A stretch of DNA of 64,000 nt from an uncultured Duncaniella sp. Lineage in GTDB: Bacteria > Bacteroidota > Bacteroidia > Bacteroidales > Muribaculaceae. Of this stretch, positions 9,401 to 17,607 are shown in pieces (the stretch's first letter is position 1; each line of letters starts with the position of its first letter). Location of the stretch: assembly GCF_910577345.1 (NCBI RefSeq), contig NZ_CAJTMT010000005.1:1-64000 (forward strand), written 5' to 3'. Below the pieces are notes generated by a model. That model was not told the origin of the DNA, searched no databases, and saw only the letters and a list, made by a program, of their open reading frames with translations. The position numbers and the translations under genes were made by a program.

Positions 9401-10509
9401 AGGATATACTTATCCCCGGCTTTTGGCACAAGGCTACCTCCCGGCAGTTGAGTATCGTCCTCATAAGGCCAGATGGTGATGATCTCAAATTCCTTGGTGT
9501 CACTATTGAAATTAACCTCGAAGTAATATGTACCGTTATCCTCGTTACCAAGGCCACCAAGCTCGCTCCCTTCTTGAAACGACACTCTCTTGACAAGGCC
9601 GCCAATCTCGTAATCATTCGGATCAAATGGCAGATTATTGTCGCGGAAATAGTATATCGTGAACGGCTTGCCATCCTCACTGGTCTTGACCTCGCTACGC
9701 ACACTGCTGACCTCGCCGGTACGACGGGGATATATATCTGAAAAAGCGGTATCCTCATAATGATCCACTCGACCATATTTGTCAGCGTTGACCTCGACAT
9801 ACTTCTCGCCGCCCGGAAGCTGCAGCCTGGTATAACCGTATTTTTCGGGGTCTATGTTGCGGGAACTGCCCACCGGGAACAGGCGGGTGTAGAATTTTAC
9901 ATTATCGGCTTTATCTGGTGTTATACCGGTGAGCCCTTTGTCATAGCCGAGTATGATTTGCTCTCCGTGCTGACACCGGCACACATTGACAGTTTGACCC
10001 TCGACCCACCATTCAGCACCGACTTTCTCGGCAATTTCGCGGAGTGCCTCGTCGCAATATTTACCATGGTAATCTATTACAATGTTCTCCGTGCCGTCAA
10101 CCTGACCTACCTTCCAGTCTGTGATGTGCCCCGCGCCATCGTTCATGCAGTTTACTATCATGGCCACATGCTCCCTCGGCGGAGCCGTCAGCGTGAACAC
10201 CGGATCATTCTCCCCGTCCACGCGTTTCAGCACCAGTATATTCTTGATCATGCTCTCGATGCCGTAGAGCTTGATGTCATATACCCATTCCAGAGTAGAT
10301 TTCTGCTCCGGCCTGTAGGCCTCCGTCAGCCAGTAGCGCTCCCCCTCGTAGTCGCAGTAGTCATCAACATCAAGGGCGATATGCTCGTGATGGGTGAAGG
10401 AGAGTGTGAGCACATTGTCCCCCTGTATCTCCTTCACCTGGGTTGAGCTGTCTGAGGGCGATACCTCCGCCTTCAGGTTCCCTGACCTGTCATATATCGT
10501 TATAAGCAT
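6490..10509 (-). CDS. Tail-tip/baseplate protein (prophage tail endopeptidase-like)
   Basis: A 1339-aa protein starting MLITIYDRSGNLKAEV at the ATG 10507-10509. The longer frame adds 30 residues that overlap the preceding gene without conserved character. The first 350 residues resemble the Gp44/tail-hub fold of siphovirus tail-associated proteins (SFTHHEHIALDVDDY, ERYWLTEAYRPEQKS). The centre is beta-rich with a coiled stretch, and about 1080-1150 has a fibre-like segment (DGSVEANKGTFKNVVINGSI) of the kind that precedes receptor domains. It follows tape measure and Dit, the canonical siphovirus order. The tail-hub role is confident; any peptidase activity is not shown. Confidence 0.75.
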   Translation of the reverse strand: MLITIYDRSGNLKAEVSPSDSSTQVKEIQGDNVLTLSFTHHEHIALDVDDYCDYEGERYWLTEAYRPEQKSTLEWVYDIKLYGIESMIKNILVLKRVDGENDPVFTLTAPPREHVAMIVNCMNDGAGHITDWKVGQVDGTENIVIDYHGKYCDEALREIAEKVGAEWWVEGQTVNVCRCQHGEQIILGYDKGLTGITPDKADNVKFYTRLFPVGSSRNIDPEKYGYTRLQLPGGEKYVEVNADKYGRVDHYEDTAFSDIYPRRTGEVSSVRSEVKTSEDGKPFTIYYFRDNNLPFDPNDYEIGGLVKRVSFQEGSELGGLGNEDNGTYYFEVNFNSDTKEFEIITIWPYEDDTQLPGGSLVPKAGDKYILWNIRMPDKYYALAEEELLSAVNKYNEEHAIDVTVFKCPTDHVWIEDNDADLFVGRRVRLESEQYFPETGYRDSRITKITRKVNLPSSMDIEIGDALSRTSMQKMSDSISDARSYAKAIGESVGLPDIIRTGDKTLPTDNNLFSARRSQKEFISKNSPDRARRKIIFDEGIDAGDFIAGVQGGTIDGKGNAELLSIVVRLLLSSPKFVDGLNGEGWRIWLENELSHLTVDRLTVRQVMTVFELLIEKIRSVGGQICVSAANGKIKEVKTDGDSYVITFEQGNSFMAGDLMRCATFKGGTTEGYWVEIAGADPDSVRVRADEFAGAEPKPGDECVLMGSATDAGRQSFILISATEDGQPRMDVMDGVAGKSLVGCLRARVGNLDGITDNGFPADNQPHGHGLYSDNAYLRGTFLLSTGEDIKTKFEIVEGKITSAVDGVRRDIFMEKGYLGNSNFAVGMEKWETSGGILHYTFGSTWLWVGTGILATRKPGVEVARDGDRTALRIENDYILQRNADMRNRPEPMVNAGGEKLAVPVYLSVFYRCVKAGRLTVRFENVDKTGFENFNSMETECDLDASEEYNQLTMEGLWNGSGDFLLKFSGEIYICMIVLSTDKAEALTYRHRTLFEQSEKIVKIAAQNFDRDGNVLEESGILTTARMAGLYAIDGDGRLKSFVGAGQDGVKIKSDSIELEGLVTANSNFRILEDGSVEANKGTFKNVVINGSIRSPFARETDCLDFSDQEWDTVTQSEGDTETRTKATHDNVVPIGVASGWTTAGHLEWDTGQSGRRMVIANYRWENEISSGWVEYAAPEGMYFFEDGVGKESLRVSRECVELIGYGTETTFYGWIVLKRTDLMTASCYGRGLKSLATGRVSGSQSGAAITYRTFDGAKMEVARTGEGRYRVTVPKEWKLRKDEYMVILTGFGTIAGGTNPIKATLMAAEPESFEVLTSDDETANDGSFMFAVTNLNDWI

Positions 10510-10532
10510 ATTTGAACGGTGTTTGAATTTCG

Positions 10533-10994
10533 TTAAAACGATGGCTCCGGCTCCCTGAATTTCACCTTGAACCGGCTCGCCTGCACTCCCTCTTTCCACA
10601 GGCAGGTCAGAGTCTTGTAATTGCTGCTGTCCACATAGAACATCCTCATGGTCAGATCAAGTTCCGGAAGCCTGACACGCAGCCACCCCTTTTCCCCCTG
10701 CTTCAGAAAGGCGATGAATGCCCGGTAGCGAGCCAGCCACTCCTCCTTCGTCCGCGCGAACAGGGCGAAATGCAGCGTCACGTCCCGCTCCTCGCTCCTT
10801 GGATTGAGGTCCGCGGAATATTTCACCCCGTCATGCTCCCTGATGTTGACACCGACATGGCTCTTGGCCTTAGCCGGTGCCATTATGGCTGTGAGATTCT
10901 CCCGGCCGCCTCTCTTCTCCTCGGTCAGAAAGGCGCCGAATTCTGTCCACACATCAGTGCCGTTGATTATCAGTAGTCCTTCAAGATTCATCAT
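10533..10994 (-). CDS. Distal tail (Dit-like) protein
   Basis: A 153-aa protein between tape measure and tail hub, the usual place of the distal tail protein that forms the ring joining tube and tip. It contains a galectin-like beta pattern with an E-E-R-D-V-T-L-H-F strand and ends FKVKFREPEPSF. It is short for Dit, so it would represent mainly the N-terminal ring domain. The tape-measure stop and this start lie within 2 bases, so the two are translated together. The call rests on order and size. Confidence 0.65.
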   Translation of the reverse strand: MMNLEGLLIINGTDVWTEFGAFLTEEKRGGRENLTAIMAPAKAKSHVGVNIREHDGVKYSADLNPRSEERDVTLHFALFARTKEEWLARYRAFIAFLKQGEKGWLRVRLPELDLTMRMFYVDSSNYKTLTCLWKEGVQASRFKVKFREPEPSF

Positions 10995-10995
10995 A

Positions 10996-13900
10996 TCATC
11001 GCATTCTTACGCCGTCGCGCACAATTTTTTCCAATGTTGTCTTTATTTCCGACAGATGAGAGGCGGTCGTGCCGGTGTTTTCGGATATTCTCGCAAGATG
11101 CCCCTCGGCTGCGTTCATCCGCTCGGCCACGTTCTCGAATGTGCTGTCGATGTTCGCCACATGCCCCTGCACGCTCACCATCAGTCCCTCGAGTTTCGTG
11201 CCCTGATCCTGGCTCATGGCCGTATAGGCTCCGGCCCGCCCCGATTGGGTCGTTCCGCCATCCTCGGGCTGCCGCAGGTCTATTCCGGCTTTGTCAAGCA
11301 TTCCGGCCACTTGCGAGAGCATCCCCTCGAGGGTCGGAAGGCTGCTCCCGTACCTGCCGATCAGATCCTCCGTAAATTCGGCCACCTGCTCCATCAGCTC
11401 GTTCTCGTTTATCTTTCCCTCGGCATATTTCTCATACAGCGCCGTTATGTCGTCGCTGAATGTGCCGACAACCTTGTCGAGCACTATTGTCCTGAGCATA
11501 TCCGACACTATATCCCGGAAGGTGTCCGAGGCATATTCCTTGAACGAGTCCAGCGCATCCTTCCCGTTGTCGAACCAGTCCCAGAGACTGTCCACAAAGT
11601 TCCCGACAAGCGGTTCATACATCGAGCTGACATACTCGTGCAGGCGCTCGATGTACTCATCATATTTCTCCCTGAGCTCAATCAGCGCCTCAAGCGTCTC
11701 GCGCGTCTGCCCTACAAGCTTGTTGCCGTAGTTGTCGAGTATCGACTGCGCAAGTTCCTTGTCTATCAGGCCCCGCTCATCGAACAGCTCTCCCAGTCCG
11801 TTCCTTCTTGCCCATGTCACAAGGTCCTCGGTCTTCTGGGAGTGGCCGCCTATGCCCGTGCCGAGGAAGCCGCTGCTCTTTTTCCGCGTCTCGATCCTCA
11901 GATTGTTGATCGCTGCGGTCGTTCCCTCCTTGTAGCCCCCCTGGCCCCACAGGTCGCGCCATTCGCCCCACCATGACAGCGCCGACAGGTTCCCCATCAC
12001 CCAGTTGACAGCGCCCGTAAGCCAGCCTCCGCCCTTCTGGTTCTGGTATATGGCCTGCGCCTCGGCTGCCTTCTCGACGTATGCCTTGTACACCTCGTCA
12101 TGGTACTCGCGCCACTGCCTCAGGTTTTTCAGGCCATCCTCGGCAAACCATCCTTCCTCTTCATGGCGCGCATCCATCACCGCCAGCCGGTATTCGTTCA
12201 CCGAGTCGGTCAGCGCGTTGATTTCGCCGATCTTTTCCGCGTATGCCTCATATTCCTTGAAGGCCTTGTTGCTACCCAGCTCGCTGATCTTCTGCAGCAG
12301 CTGCACTGCCGTCGAGATGACCGACAGTATTATCGACGCTTTCTCTACGGCCGACACTGCCTCTACTCCCACTTTCTGCACCGTCTTGATCCCGTCTATG
12401 GTATCGGTGATGAACAGTCCCACATCCATGATCAGCCCTATCACCTCTCCCGCCTCGCCACCTATGGCGTTGCCGAGATCCTTTATGGCATCCGTGAGCC
12501 TTCCCACATTCTCCCTGGCCTCCTGCTCCGCCTTCACATACCGGTTGCTTGCCCTTGCGTGCTTGTCCTTCGCCTCGGTATATTTTGCCAGTGCCTCGCT
12601 CATGCTCAGGTAGGTGGCAACGATTATCGGCTTGCCGTTGGCGTCCACACCCTCCGCTTTAAGGCCGGTGAAGACCCGCCCTCCGTTCGTCACCGCGTCG
12701 AGTTGCCTCTTGGCTGCGGCGAGCTCACGCTGAGCCTCGCCCAGTTCCTCTGCTCTGCGCGTCAGTGCCCCGAATGGATCACGGCTGTCCAGTTCGGCCA
12801 TTATCTCCTGTATGGTTGTGGTGTATTCCCTCAGGTCCTGTGGATTCAGCACGCTCGCCGCTGTCCCCTTCAGGCGTTCAAGCTGACCCAGGAGCCCGCG
12901 CAATGTCTCGTTCGACGTCTCCCCCAGGTCCTCGAAGGCGCGGACATACTCCGGCGACTGGCGCAGCACCTCAAGGTCATGCCCCATCAAGGCCCGCCCC
13001 TTGCTCTTCACCGCCTCGGCTATCGACCGGTCTATCCTGGCCACCGCTGCGCTGTCTCCATCCTTCACGGCCTGCCCTCGGGCCTTCTCAAGTCCGGCAA
13101 TATCTTCATTATGCTTCTTCTCTATCTCAAGACGCTTGTCGGTATAGCTCTGATATTCGTCGGTCAGCTCCTTATACAGAAGCTGCTCCTGACGTTTGCG
13201 CAGCTCCGTGTTCATTTCCTCGGCATCTCGAAGGAGTTTCTCCTGCTCGTCGCTAAGTTCGCTGCCGGATCCGGCTTTCTGGTTCTCGTTCTGCCAGTCG
13301 GTACGCTGCTTGGCTATGGCGTTCTTGCGCTGGGTGTATTCGTTCTCGATCTGACGGAGCTTCTTGACGAGACCTTCCTCCATGATTTCAATCTCGGCAG
13401 CTTCGTTCTCGCGCTCCATCTCGGCCATCTCGTGACCGAGTTTCTGACGAATCTCCAGACGGCGCTGCTCCTCTCGGGCGAGGCTTTCTGCCTCTCGCTG
13501 TGCCTTCTCACGGGCTTTTTGGGCAGACTGAGCATCCTTATCAGTCTCAGGCTTTACTTTATCCCATTCCTTTTTAGCGGATTCCATCTTCTTTCGAAGA
13601 TCATCCAACGTCTTATCATACTCTTCTTGCGTCAGCTCGCCTGTTCCCCTCGCCCTGAAACTGTTATATTTGTTTAGAGCATCCTGATATTTTTTATATG
13701 CTTGTTCTGACCATTCCGCCGGCGTATTCTTTGTAAGATCCCGGCGGTTCTTCTCGGCCTTAAGAATATCTCTCTGACGTTTCAACTCGTCAAGTGAGTA
13801 CGTGCCAGCGGCGCCACCGCCAATTACACGCCCATTCTTCCCGCCGTTCATTTCAAGTCGGGCAATCAAATCTTCCCTGACTTTCAATTCGGCGTCAAGG

Positions 13901-15486
13901 GTAGCATTGCCAAAACCGGTAGCGGTGGCAAGCCACGCGTTGACATTGTCCTTCTCTACCTGCTTTGTCAAGGTCGCCTTTTTCCCGGAAAGCATCTGAA
14001 TCTGTGTCTGCGCCTCCTTGATATATTTCTCATACTGTGCACGGGCATAGGGAGATTTAGTATTTTCTTTGTCCTTCTCCCATTTGGCTATATTCCTTTG
14101 ATGTTGCAGAATCTGACTGTTTACGTCCGCAAGTTGGTTCTTGGGATTGGTAACCGAATTTTTACCATCAAGAATAGCTATCTCCTGCTTGATCTGCTTC
14201 AAATTTTGCAGCCATTCGTACTCAGTCTTGTATTTGGCAAATATCTGAGGATACATGCCGACAAGCTCATATAGCGCCTCCCGGCGCGTATCAGTGGACA
14301 GAGCCTCATTGCCGGATATCTCAAACAACTGTTCGAGCTTCCTGCGATGCTCTTCTTCGGCATCAATGGTCGATTGTAGCTGCGACTGATATTCCTCCTC
14401 TGCTTCCTTGAGCCGTTCTGCCTCGGTTTTCATGGAGATCATGGCGGTCACCACTCCGGCTATGAGGGTGGCGACAAGGACGTATGGGTTGTTGAGCATT
14501 GTCGCGTTGAGCATCTTCTGCGCCTTCTCGACAAGAAGCAGCCGGTTGTAATGCAAAGCCTCGGCCGCCGTGGCCCACCCTTTCATGGCGATCACCGCCA
14601 TTATTGCAGTACGGTATACGCCGTATGTGGCTACAAGTCCGAGCAGGATCCGCCCGAAGCGCTCGTAGTTCTCAATCATATATGACACGCCGGAGAGCGT
14701 CTCGTTGATAATGCCCTCTGACTGCTGCCCAATTTCATTGAACATCATCGAGATTGCGTCCTCGATGTTGGAGATCTGGCCGCTGATGGTCTTCGACTGT
14801 TCTTCCATGAGACCGCCAAATTTGCCGCCTTCATCCGTGAGGCTCTCGATGACTTTCTGAACCTCGGGGAATCCGACCTTGCCGGCCTCGACAAGTTCCT
14901 TGACTTTGCTTTCTGCCACACCGAACTGTTTGGCAAGTTCGGCTATCATAGGTATGCCTCGCCCGGTGAACTGGTTTAGATCCTGGGTATAAAGACGGCC
15001 CTGGGCCATTGTGGTACCGTAAAGGTAAACAAGGTCATTCAGCGGTACTGACAGACCGGCTGCAATGTCCCCGAGTCTTATGAGCGTCTCGTTAACCTTC
15101 TCGGCTTCGAGCCCATAAGCAAGCAGCTGCTTGGCCCCCTTTGACACTTCCTCAAGACCGAACGGTGTTGTTGCAGCAGTCTTCGTGAGCTGCGACATAA
15201 GGGCATTTGCTTTCTCAGCACTCCCGAGCATGGTGGTGAAGGCCACCTCCAGCTGCTGGAATTCGCCGCGTGTGCGGGCTATCTCCGAAACAAGCTGCTT
15301 GATCGCAAACGCGGACACGAGCTTCTTGACTGTGGTGTCCAGCTTCTGTGCGGCCTTGTCAGTCTCATTCATCTCTTTGGTAACACGCTTAGCCCCCCGG
15401 CGGAGCTGATCGGTATTCCTTTCGGCTTCGCTGAGTCGCTGCGGCAGGTTGCCTCCAAGCAGTATTTCTATCTGTACCGGTTTCAT
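10996..15486 (-). CDS. Tape measure protein
   Basis: A 1496-aa protein, by far the longest in the tail block, that sets tail length and enters the cell with DNA. Residues about 70-230 carry the tape-measure core (LEVAFTTMLGSAEKANALM, TPFGLEEVSKGAKQLLAYG, GRGIPMIAELAKQFGV). A hydrophobic pair of segments lies at about 275-300 and 335-355. A long charged coiled coil covers about 380-900, and another hydrophobic region lies near 1030-1080. The start overlaps the end of the tail-chaperone frame by four bases. At roughly 0.15 nm per residue a tail of about 220 nm would be expected; that figure is inference. Confidence 0.92.
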   Translation of the reverse strand: MKPVQIEILLGGNLPQRLSEAERNTDQLRRGAKRVTKEMNETDKAAQKLDTTVKKLVSAFAIKQLVSEIARTRGEFQQLEVAFTTMLGSAEKANALMSQLTKTAATTPFGLEEVSKGAKQLLAYGLEAEKVNETLIRLGDIAAGLSVPLNDLVYLYGTTMAQGRLYTQDLNQFTGRGIPMIAELAKQFGVAESKVKELVEAGKVGFPEVQKVIESLTDEGGKFGGLMEEQSKTISGQISNIEDAISMMFNEIGQQSEGIINETLSGVSYMIENYERFGRILLGLVATYGVYRTAIMAVIAMKGWATAAEALHYNRLLLVEKAQKMLNATMLNNPYVLVATLIAGVVTAMISMKTEAERLKEAEEEYQSQLQSTIDAEEEHRRKLEQLFEISGNEALSTDTRREALYELVGMYPQIFAKYKTEYEWLQNLKQIKQEIAILDGKNSVTNPKNQLADVNSQILQHQRNIAKWEKDKENTKSPYARAQYEKYIKEAQTQIQMLSGKKATLTKQVEKDNVNAWLATATGFGNATLDAELKVREDLIARLEMNGGKNGRVIGGGAAGTYSLDELKRQRDILKAEKNRRDLTKNTPAEWSEQAYKKYQDALNKYNSFRARGTGELTQEEYDKTLDDLRKKMESAKKEWDKVKPETDKDAQSAQKAREKAQREAESLAREEQRRLEIRQKLGHEMAEMERENEAAEIEIMEEGLVKKLRQIENEYTQRKNAIAKQRTDWQNENQKAGSGSELSDEQEKLLRDAEEMNTELRKRQEQLLYKELTDEYQSYTDKRLEIEKKHNEDIAGLEKARGQAVKDGDSAAVARIDRSIAEAVKSKGRALMGHDLEVLRQSPEYVRAFEDLGETSNETLRGLLGQLERLKGTAASVLNPQDLREYTTTIQEIMAELDSRDPFGALTRRAEELGEAQRELAAAKRQLDAVTNGGRVFTGLKAEGVDANGKPIIVATYLSMSEALAKYTEAKDKHARASNRYVKAEQEARENVGRLTDAIKDLGNAIGGEAGEVIGLIMDVGLFITDTIDGIKTVQKVGVEAVSAVEKASIILSVISTAVQLLQKISELGSNKAFKEYEAYAEKIGEINALTDSVNEYRLAVMDARHEEEGWFAEDGLKNLRQWREYHDEVYKAYVEKAAEAQAIYQNQKGGGWLTGAVNWVMGNLSALSWWGEWRDLWGQGGYKEGTTAAINNLRIETRKKSSGFLGTGIGGHSQKTEDLVTWARRNGLGELFDERGLIDKELAQSILDNYGNKLVGQTRETLEALIELREKYDEYIERLHEYVSSMYEPLVGNFVDSLWDWFDNGKDALDSFKEYASDTFRDIVSDMLRTIVLDKVVGTFSDDITALYEKYAEGKINENELMEQVAEFTEDLIGRYGSSLPTLEGMLSQVAGMLDKAGIDLRQPEDGGTTQSGRAGAYTAMSQDQGTKLEGLMVSVQGHVANIDSTFENVAERMNAAEGHLARISENTGTTASHLSEIKTTLEKIVRDGVRMR

Positions 15487-15929
15487 GCTTTAAGATTGCT
15501 TCTGAAAAAGTTCGCCACTTCCGCGGCTTCATCTTTGGCTGTCGCCTCTGGCTTGGCTTTGGCTTTCTTGCCCCCTACATACCGGGGTGCGTCACTCAGC
15601 ATCATTATCAGCATCTGATAGCTCACACCATATAGTATGTATCTTACCGACCATCCTGTCGCATCGGCCAACTGCCATACAAATCCGAAAGGGCTATGGG
15701 AGCCTTCATAACGGCTCTTTAACTCCCTCCCGCGTTCTGTCTCTCCTCTCTCCTCTGGCTCAGTCTCGGCTTCATCGGATTCGTCCGCTCGGCCGATCTG
15801 ATAATAGGCAAAAAAGGGTCCGTACCCATGAGGGTCACAAAGCGCATCATGGCGCCGAGCATATAGTCTTGCGGCATCCAGTGCCGCACGATCCACGCCA
15901 GCGGTCGCTCCCACACCCGCTGAGCCCAC
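15483..15929 (-). CDS. Tail assembly chaperone, -1 frame extension (GT-like part)
   Basis: This open frame overlaps the end of the upstream chaperone gene in the -1 frame. Only its last 108 codons (from GCC after the slippery tract at 15809-15818) look like protein: an acidic linker, then RYEGSHSPFGFVWQLADATGW and YGVSYQMLIMMLSDAPRY. The first 40 codons are an out-of-frame reading of the upstream gene. As with lambda G/GT, I infer it is made only as the tail of a fusion of about 248 aa that helps load tube subunits on the tape measure. Its stop overlaps the tape-measure start. Confidence 0.7.
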   Translation of the reverse strand: MGSAGVGATAGVDRAALDAARLYARRHDALCDPHGYGPFFAYYQIGRADESDEAETEPEERGETERGRELKSRYEGSHSPFGFVWQLADATGWSVRYILYGVSYQMLIMMLSDAPRYVGGKKAKAKPEATAKDEAAEVANFFRSNLKA

Positions 15930-16228
15930 CGGCCCCGGCTGAGGGTCACCGCTATCATGCGCGAGATCTCATAGCCATGCTCATCCAGGAACTTCATCTG
16001 CTGCTCCTTGTCGAAGTCCCACATCTGCTCGCTGGTAACACCCATGCGGTTGTACAGTCGTGATATGCGGATCTGTCCGGCGAGTGTTGGACGACGCATG
16101 GTGGCTCTCACTGTCATCCGTCGTTTGGAGAATGGGAATTTGAAAGAGAAAAGGGGAACGCTGACACCCGCGTCAAGCAGGACATCCGCGCTCTCCCTCT
16201 CTATTTCCCTTGTGTAGCGGGGATCCAT
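15719..16228 (-). CDS. Tail assembly chaperone (G-like)
   Basis: A 169-aa protein between tail tube and tape measure, the position of tail assembly chaperone G. It begins MDPRYTREIERESADVLL and has a helical core with YEISRMIAVTLSRGRW and LAWIVRHWMPQDYMLGAM. At codons 138-140 it reads CCT TTT TTG inside CCCTTTTTTG, and from there a -1 shift enters the frame at 15483. The last 30 residues of the unshifted product are charged and lack predicted structure. Unshifted and shifted products would both be needed in a set ratio. No enzyme motif is present. Confidence 0.7.
   Translation of the reverse strand: MDPRYTREIERESADVLLDAGVSVPLFSFKFPFSKRRMTVRATMRRPTLAGQIRISRLYNRMGVTSEQMWDFDKEQQMKFLDEHGYEISRMIAVTLSRGRWAQRVWERPLAWIVRHWMPQDYMLGAMMRFVTLMGTDPFLPIIRSAERTNPMKPRLSQRREERQNAGGS
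15809..15818 (-). promoter_or_regulatory. Programmed -1 frameshift site in tail chaperone
   Basis: The coding strand reads CCCTTTTTTG. In the zero frame (GAC CCT TTT TTG) it contains two canonical -1 heptamers, C CCT TTT (15812-15818) and T TTT TTG (15809-15815). Either one moves ribosomes into the frame ending at 15483. The gene pair sits between tube and tape measure, where such shifts are almost universal in long-tailed phages. A weak downstream stem (ATCGG/CCGAT) is possible. Confidence 0.75.
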
Positions 16229-16231
16229 GCC

Positions 16232-16792
16232 TTAGCCTTCTGCCTGTTCGGATTCATTGGTCTCCGGAGGAAGAAGCCAGCCGTTAGCCTCGCTCCATTC
16301 TGCCGGGATTTCCGTGGTCTCGAACACTCCGTATGGGGGCACATCCTTCACCTTAGGCGCACTCAACTCCAGCTCCACCTCAATCTTGGCCGTCTCCTTG
16401 AGCGTAAGCTTGCCGCCAAGGTCGGATAACAGTGTAGCGTTGGGAATCAGTATTGACTGGCCCGACACAAGTTTCAGCTCCCACGGGCCTTCAAGCACCA
16501 TCGCTTTCGACGGTGCTGTCCAGCCGATAGTCTTCTCTCCTTTTTTATGGATGGCACCACCGAGAAATTGTTTCAGACTGTCGAAATTCAACTGGATCAT
16601 ATCGAATTTCGGCGCTATCTTGCCGTTGCTCTGAGGTATCACCAGAACCGAAACGCCCGGCACCTGCTCGGCCTCGATTTTTGTAGCTTCCGGTTTCGTA
16701 CCCCCCATATCAAAGGAATCCTTTCCGATGTAACCCACAGCTACACCCTTATATTTTACGGCTCCTATGCCGTACATGAAATCCTGGTTCAT
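16232..16792 (-). CDS. Major tail tube protein
   Basis: A 186-aa protein upstream of the chaperone pair, the usual position of the tube subunit in siphovirus tails. The sequence is beta-rich (MNQDFMYGIGAVKYKGVAVG, GYIGKDSFDMGG, TIGWTAPSKAMVLEGPWELK) with no catalytic motif, and its size matches short tube proteins. Its start overlaps the stop of the spanin candidate by four bases, linking lysis and tail genes in one transcript. There is no sheath gene next to it, which supports a non-contractile tail. Confidence 0.7.
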   Translation of the reverse strand: MNQDFMYGIGAVKYKGVAVGYIGKDSFDMGGTKPEATKIEAEQVPGVSVLVIPQSNGKIAPKFDMIQLNFDSLKQFLGGAIHKKGEKTIGWTAPSKAMVLEGPWELKLVSGQSILIPNATLLSDLGGKLTLKETAKIEVELELSAPKVKDVPPYGVFETTEIPAEWSEANGWLLPPETNESEQAEG

Positions 16793-17307
16793 TGCTTTTG
16801 TCGTTTTGTGATTATGATGATTGTTGTGATGGCACCGGAAATAATGCCGGCTATGAAGAAGGCCAATGCTATTTTGGCCAGACTTGTGCGTTGCTTACGC
16901 TCTTGTTGGTACTGTTCATGCTGTTGCTCCAACGCGTCCCGCGCGGTGTGGTAAAGCGCCTCGTAATATTCCACCTGGCGCTGCAGACTGTCGCATGTGC
17001 CGGTGATATATACCGTGTCGCCATGAGCCGCGACCTTGATATTGGCCTGCCCGTTGCGCTTGCTGTAGGAGGCACCTTCCGGTAGTTTAAGGAGGCTGTC
17101 CACGGATACGGCCATCTCCACCCGGCTCTCCGGCACTGTCTCCCACCGGATCTGTCTTATGGCTGCCGCCGTCGTGTCGCGGGTTTCTGCCGTCCGCACT
17201 GTCGCGGAGGCCTCCGATACTGTTTTCTGGGTTGAGGAGCAGCTTGTAACGGACAGGACACTCATCAACATGGCGGCAATCATTGACAGCTTCGACAGCC
17301 TTTGCAA
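16789..17307 (-). CDS. Putative unimolecular spanin-like lipoprotein
   Basis: A small protein with a lipoprotein signal ending LSVTSC at the N-terminus, a charged helical middle (Q/E-rich about residues 100-140), and a C-terminal transmembrane segment (IALAFFIAGIISGAITTIII) followed by KRQKQ. Lipid anchor at one end and inner-membrane helix at the other is the layout of unimolecular spanins, which fuse the membranes at lysis. I propose the TTG at 17305-17307, which gives a 21-residue signal with Arg and Lys; ATG 17283 or ATG 17385 are alternatives. The gene overlaps the holin-like gene by about 220 bases in another frame, as Rz1 does with Rz. Confidence 0.6.
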   Translation of the reverse strand: MQRLSKLSMIAAMLMSVLSVTSCSSTQKTVSEASATVRTAETRDTTAAAIRQIRWETVPESRVEMAVSVDSLLKLPEGASYSKRNGQANIKVAAHGDTVYITGTCDSLQRQVEYYEALYHTARDALEQQHEQYQQERKQRTSLAKIALAFFIAGIISGAITTIIIITKRQKQ

Positions 17308-17593
17308 GCCGGGACATAGTCCTCTTGGTAGAGGCCATCTCTTTCTTCGTTGCCTGCAATTCTTCTCTGGTTGCATTGAGTTCATCTTTTAAGGGTTTTA
17401 CTATGTTCTCGACAAGGATACGGGTGGCATTCTCGGTGTTTGTTATATGCACCGTCTCAGCGTCTGCCCTTGCTTTTTCAGCATCGGCATTGGCCTTGCG
17501 CACAGTGGCCTTGAGCGTGATCACGCCCACTACCATCGCGAGGAAACCGCCGCCGAGGAGTATGTTGAGTATTTCGCTGAATGTCATTGCCAC
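17087..17593 (-). CDS. Holin-like small membrane protein
   Basis: A 168-aa protein with one clear N-terminal transmembrane helix (ILNILLGGGFLAMVVGVITL, residues 8-27), then a long coiled coil (KANADAEKARADAETV to about 100), then a Cys/His-containing part (DCRHVDECPVRYKLLL). It lies directly after the amidase, so a holin or inner-membrane spanin role is likely. The last 45 residues are low-complexity where the frame overlaps the lipoprotein gene, suggesting that the other frame constrains this end. It could equally be an Rz-like partner of that lipoprotein. Confidence 0.6.
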   Translation of the reverse strand: MAMTFSEILNILLGGGFLAMVVGVITLKATVRKANADAEKARADAETVHITNTENATRILVENIVKPLKDELNATREELQATKKEMASTKRTMSRLAKAVEAVNDCRHVDECPVRYKLLLNPENSIGGLRDSADGRNPRHDGGSHKTDPVGDSAGEPGGDGRIRGQPP

Positions 17594-17607
17594 TCGTATT
17601 TATGTCA

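Noticed and set aside
12100..13677. 525-aa plus-strand frame opposite the tape measure gene
   Set aside because: Antisense reading of a charged coiled coil; no domain, no promoter and no neighbours on that strand.
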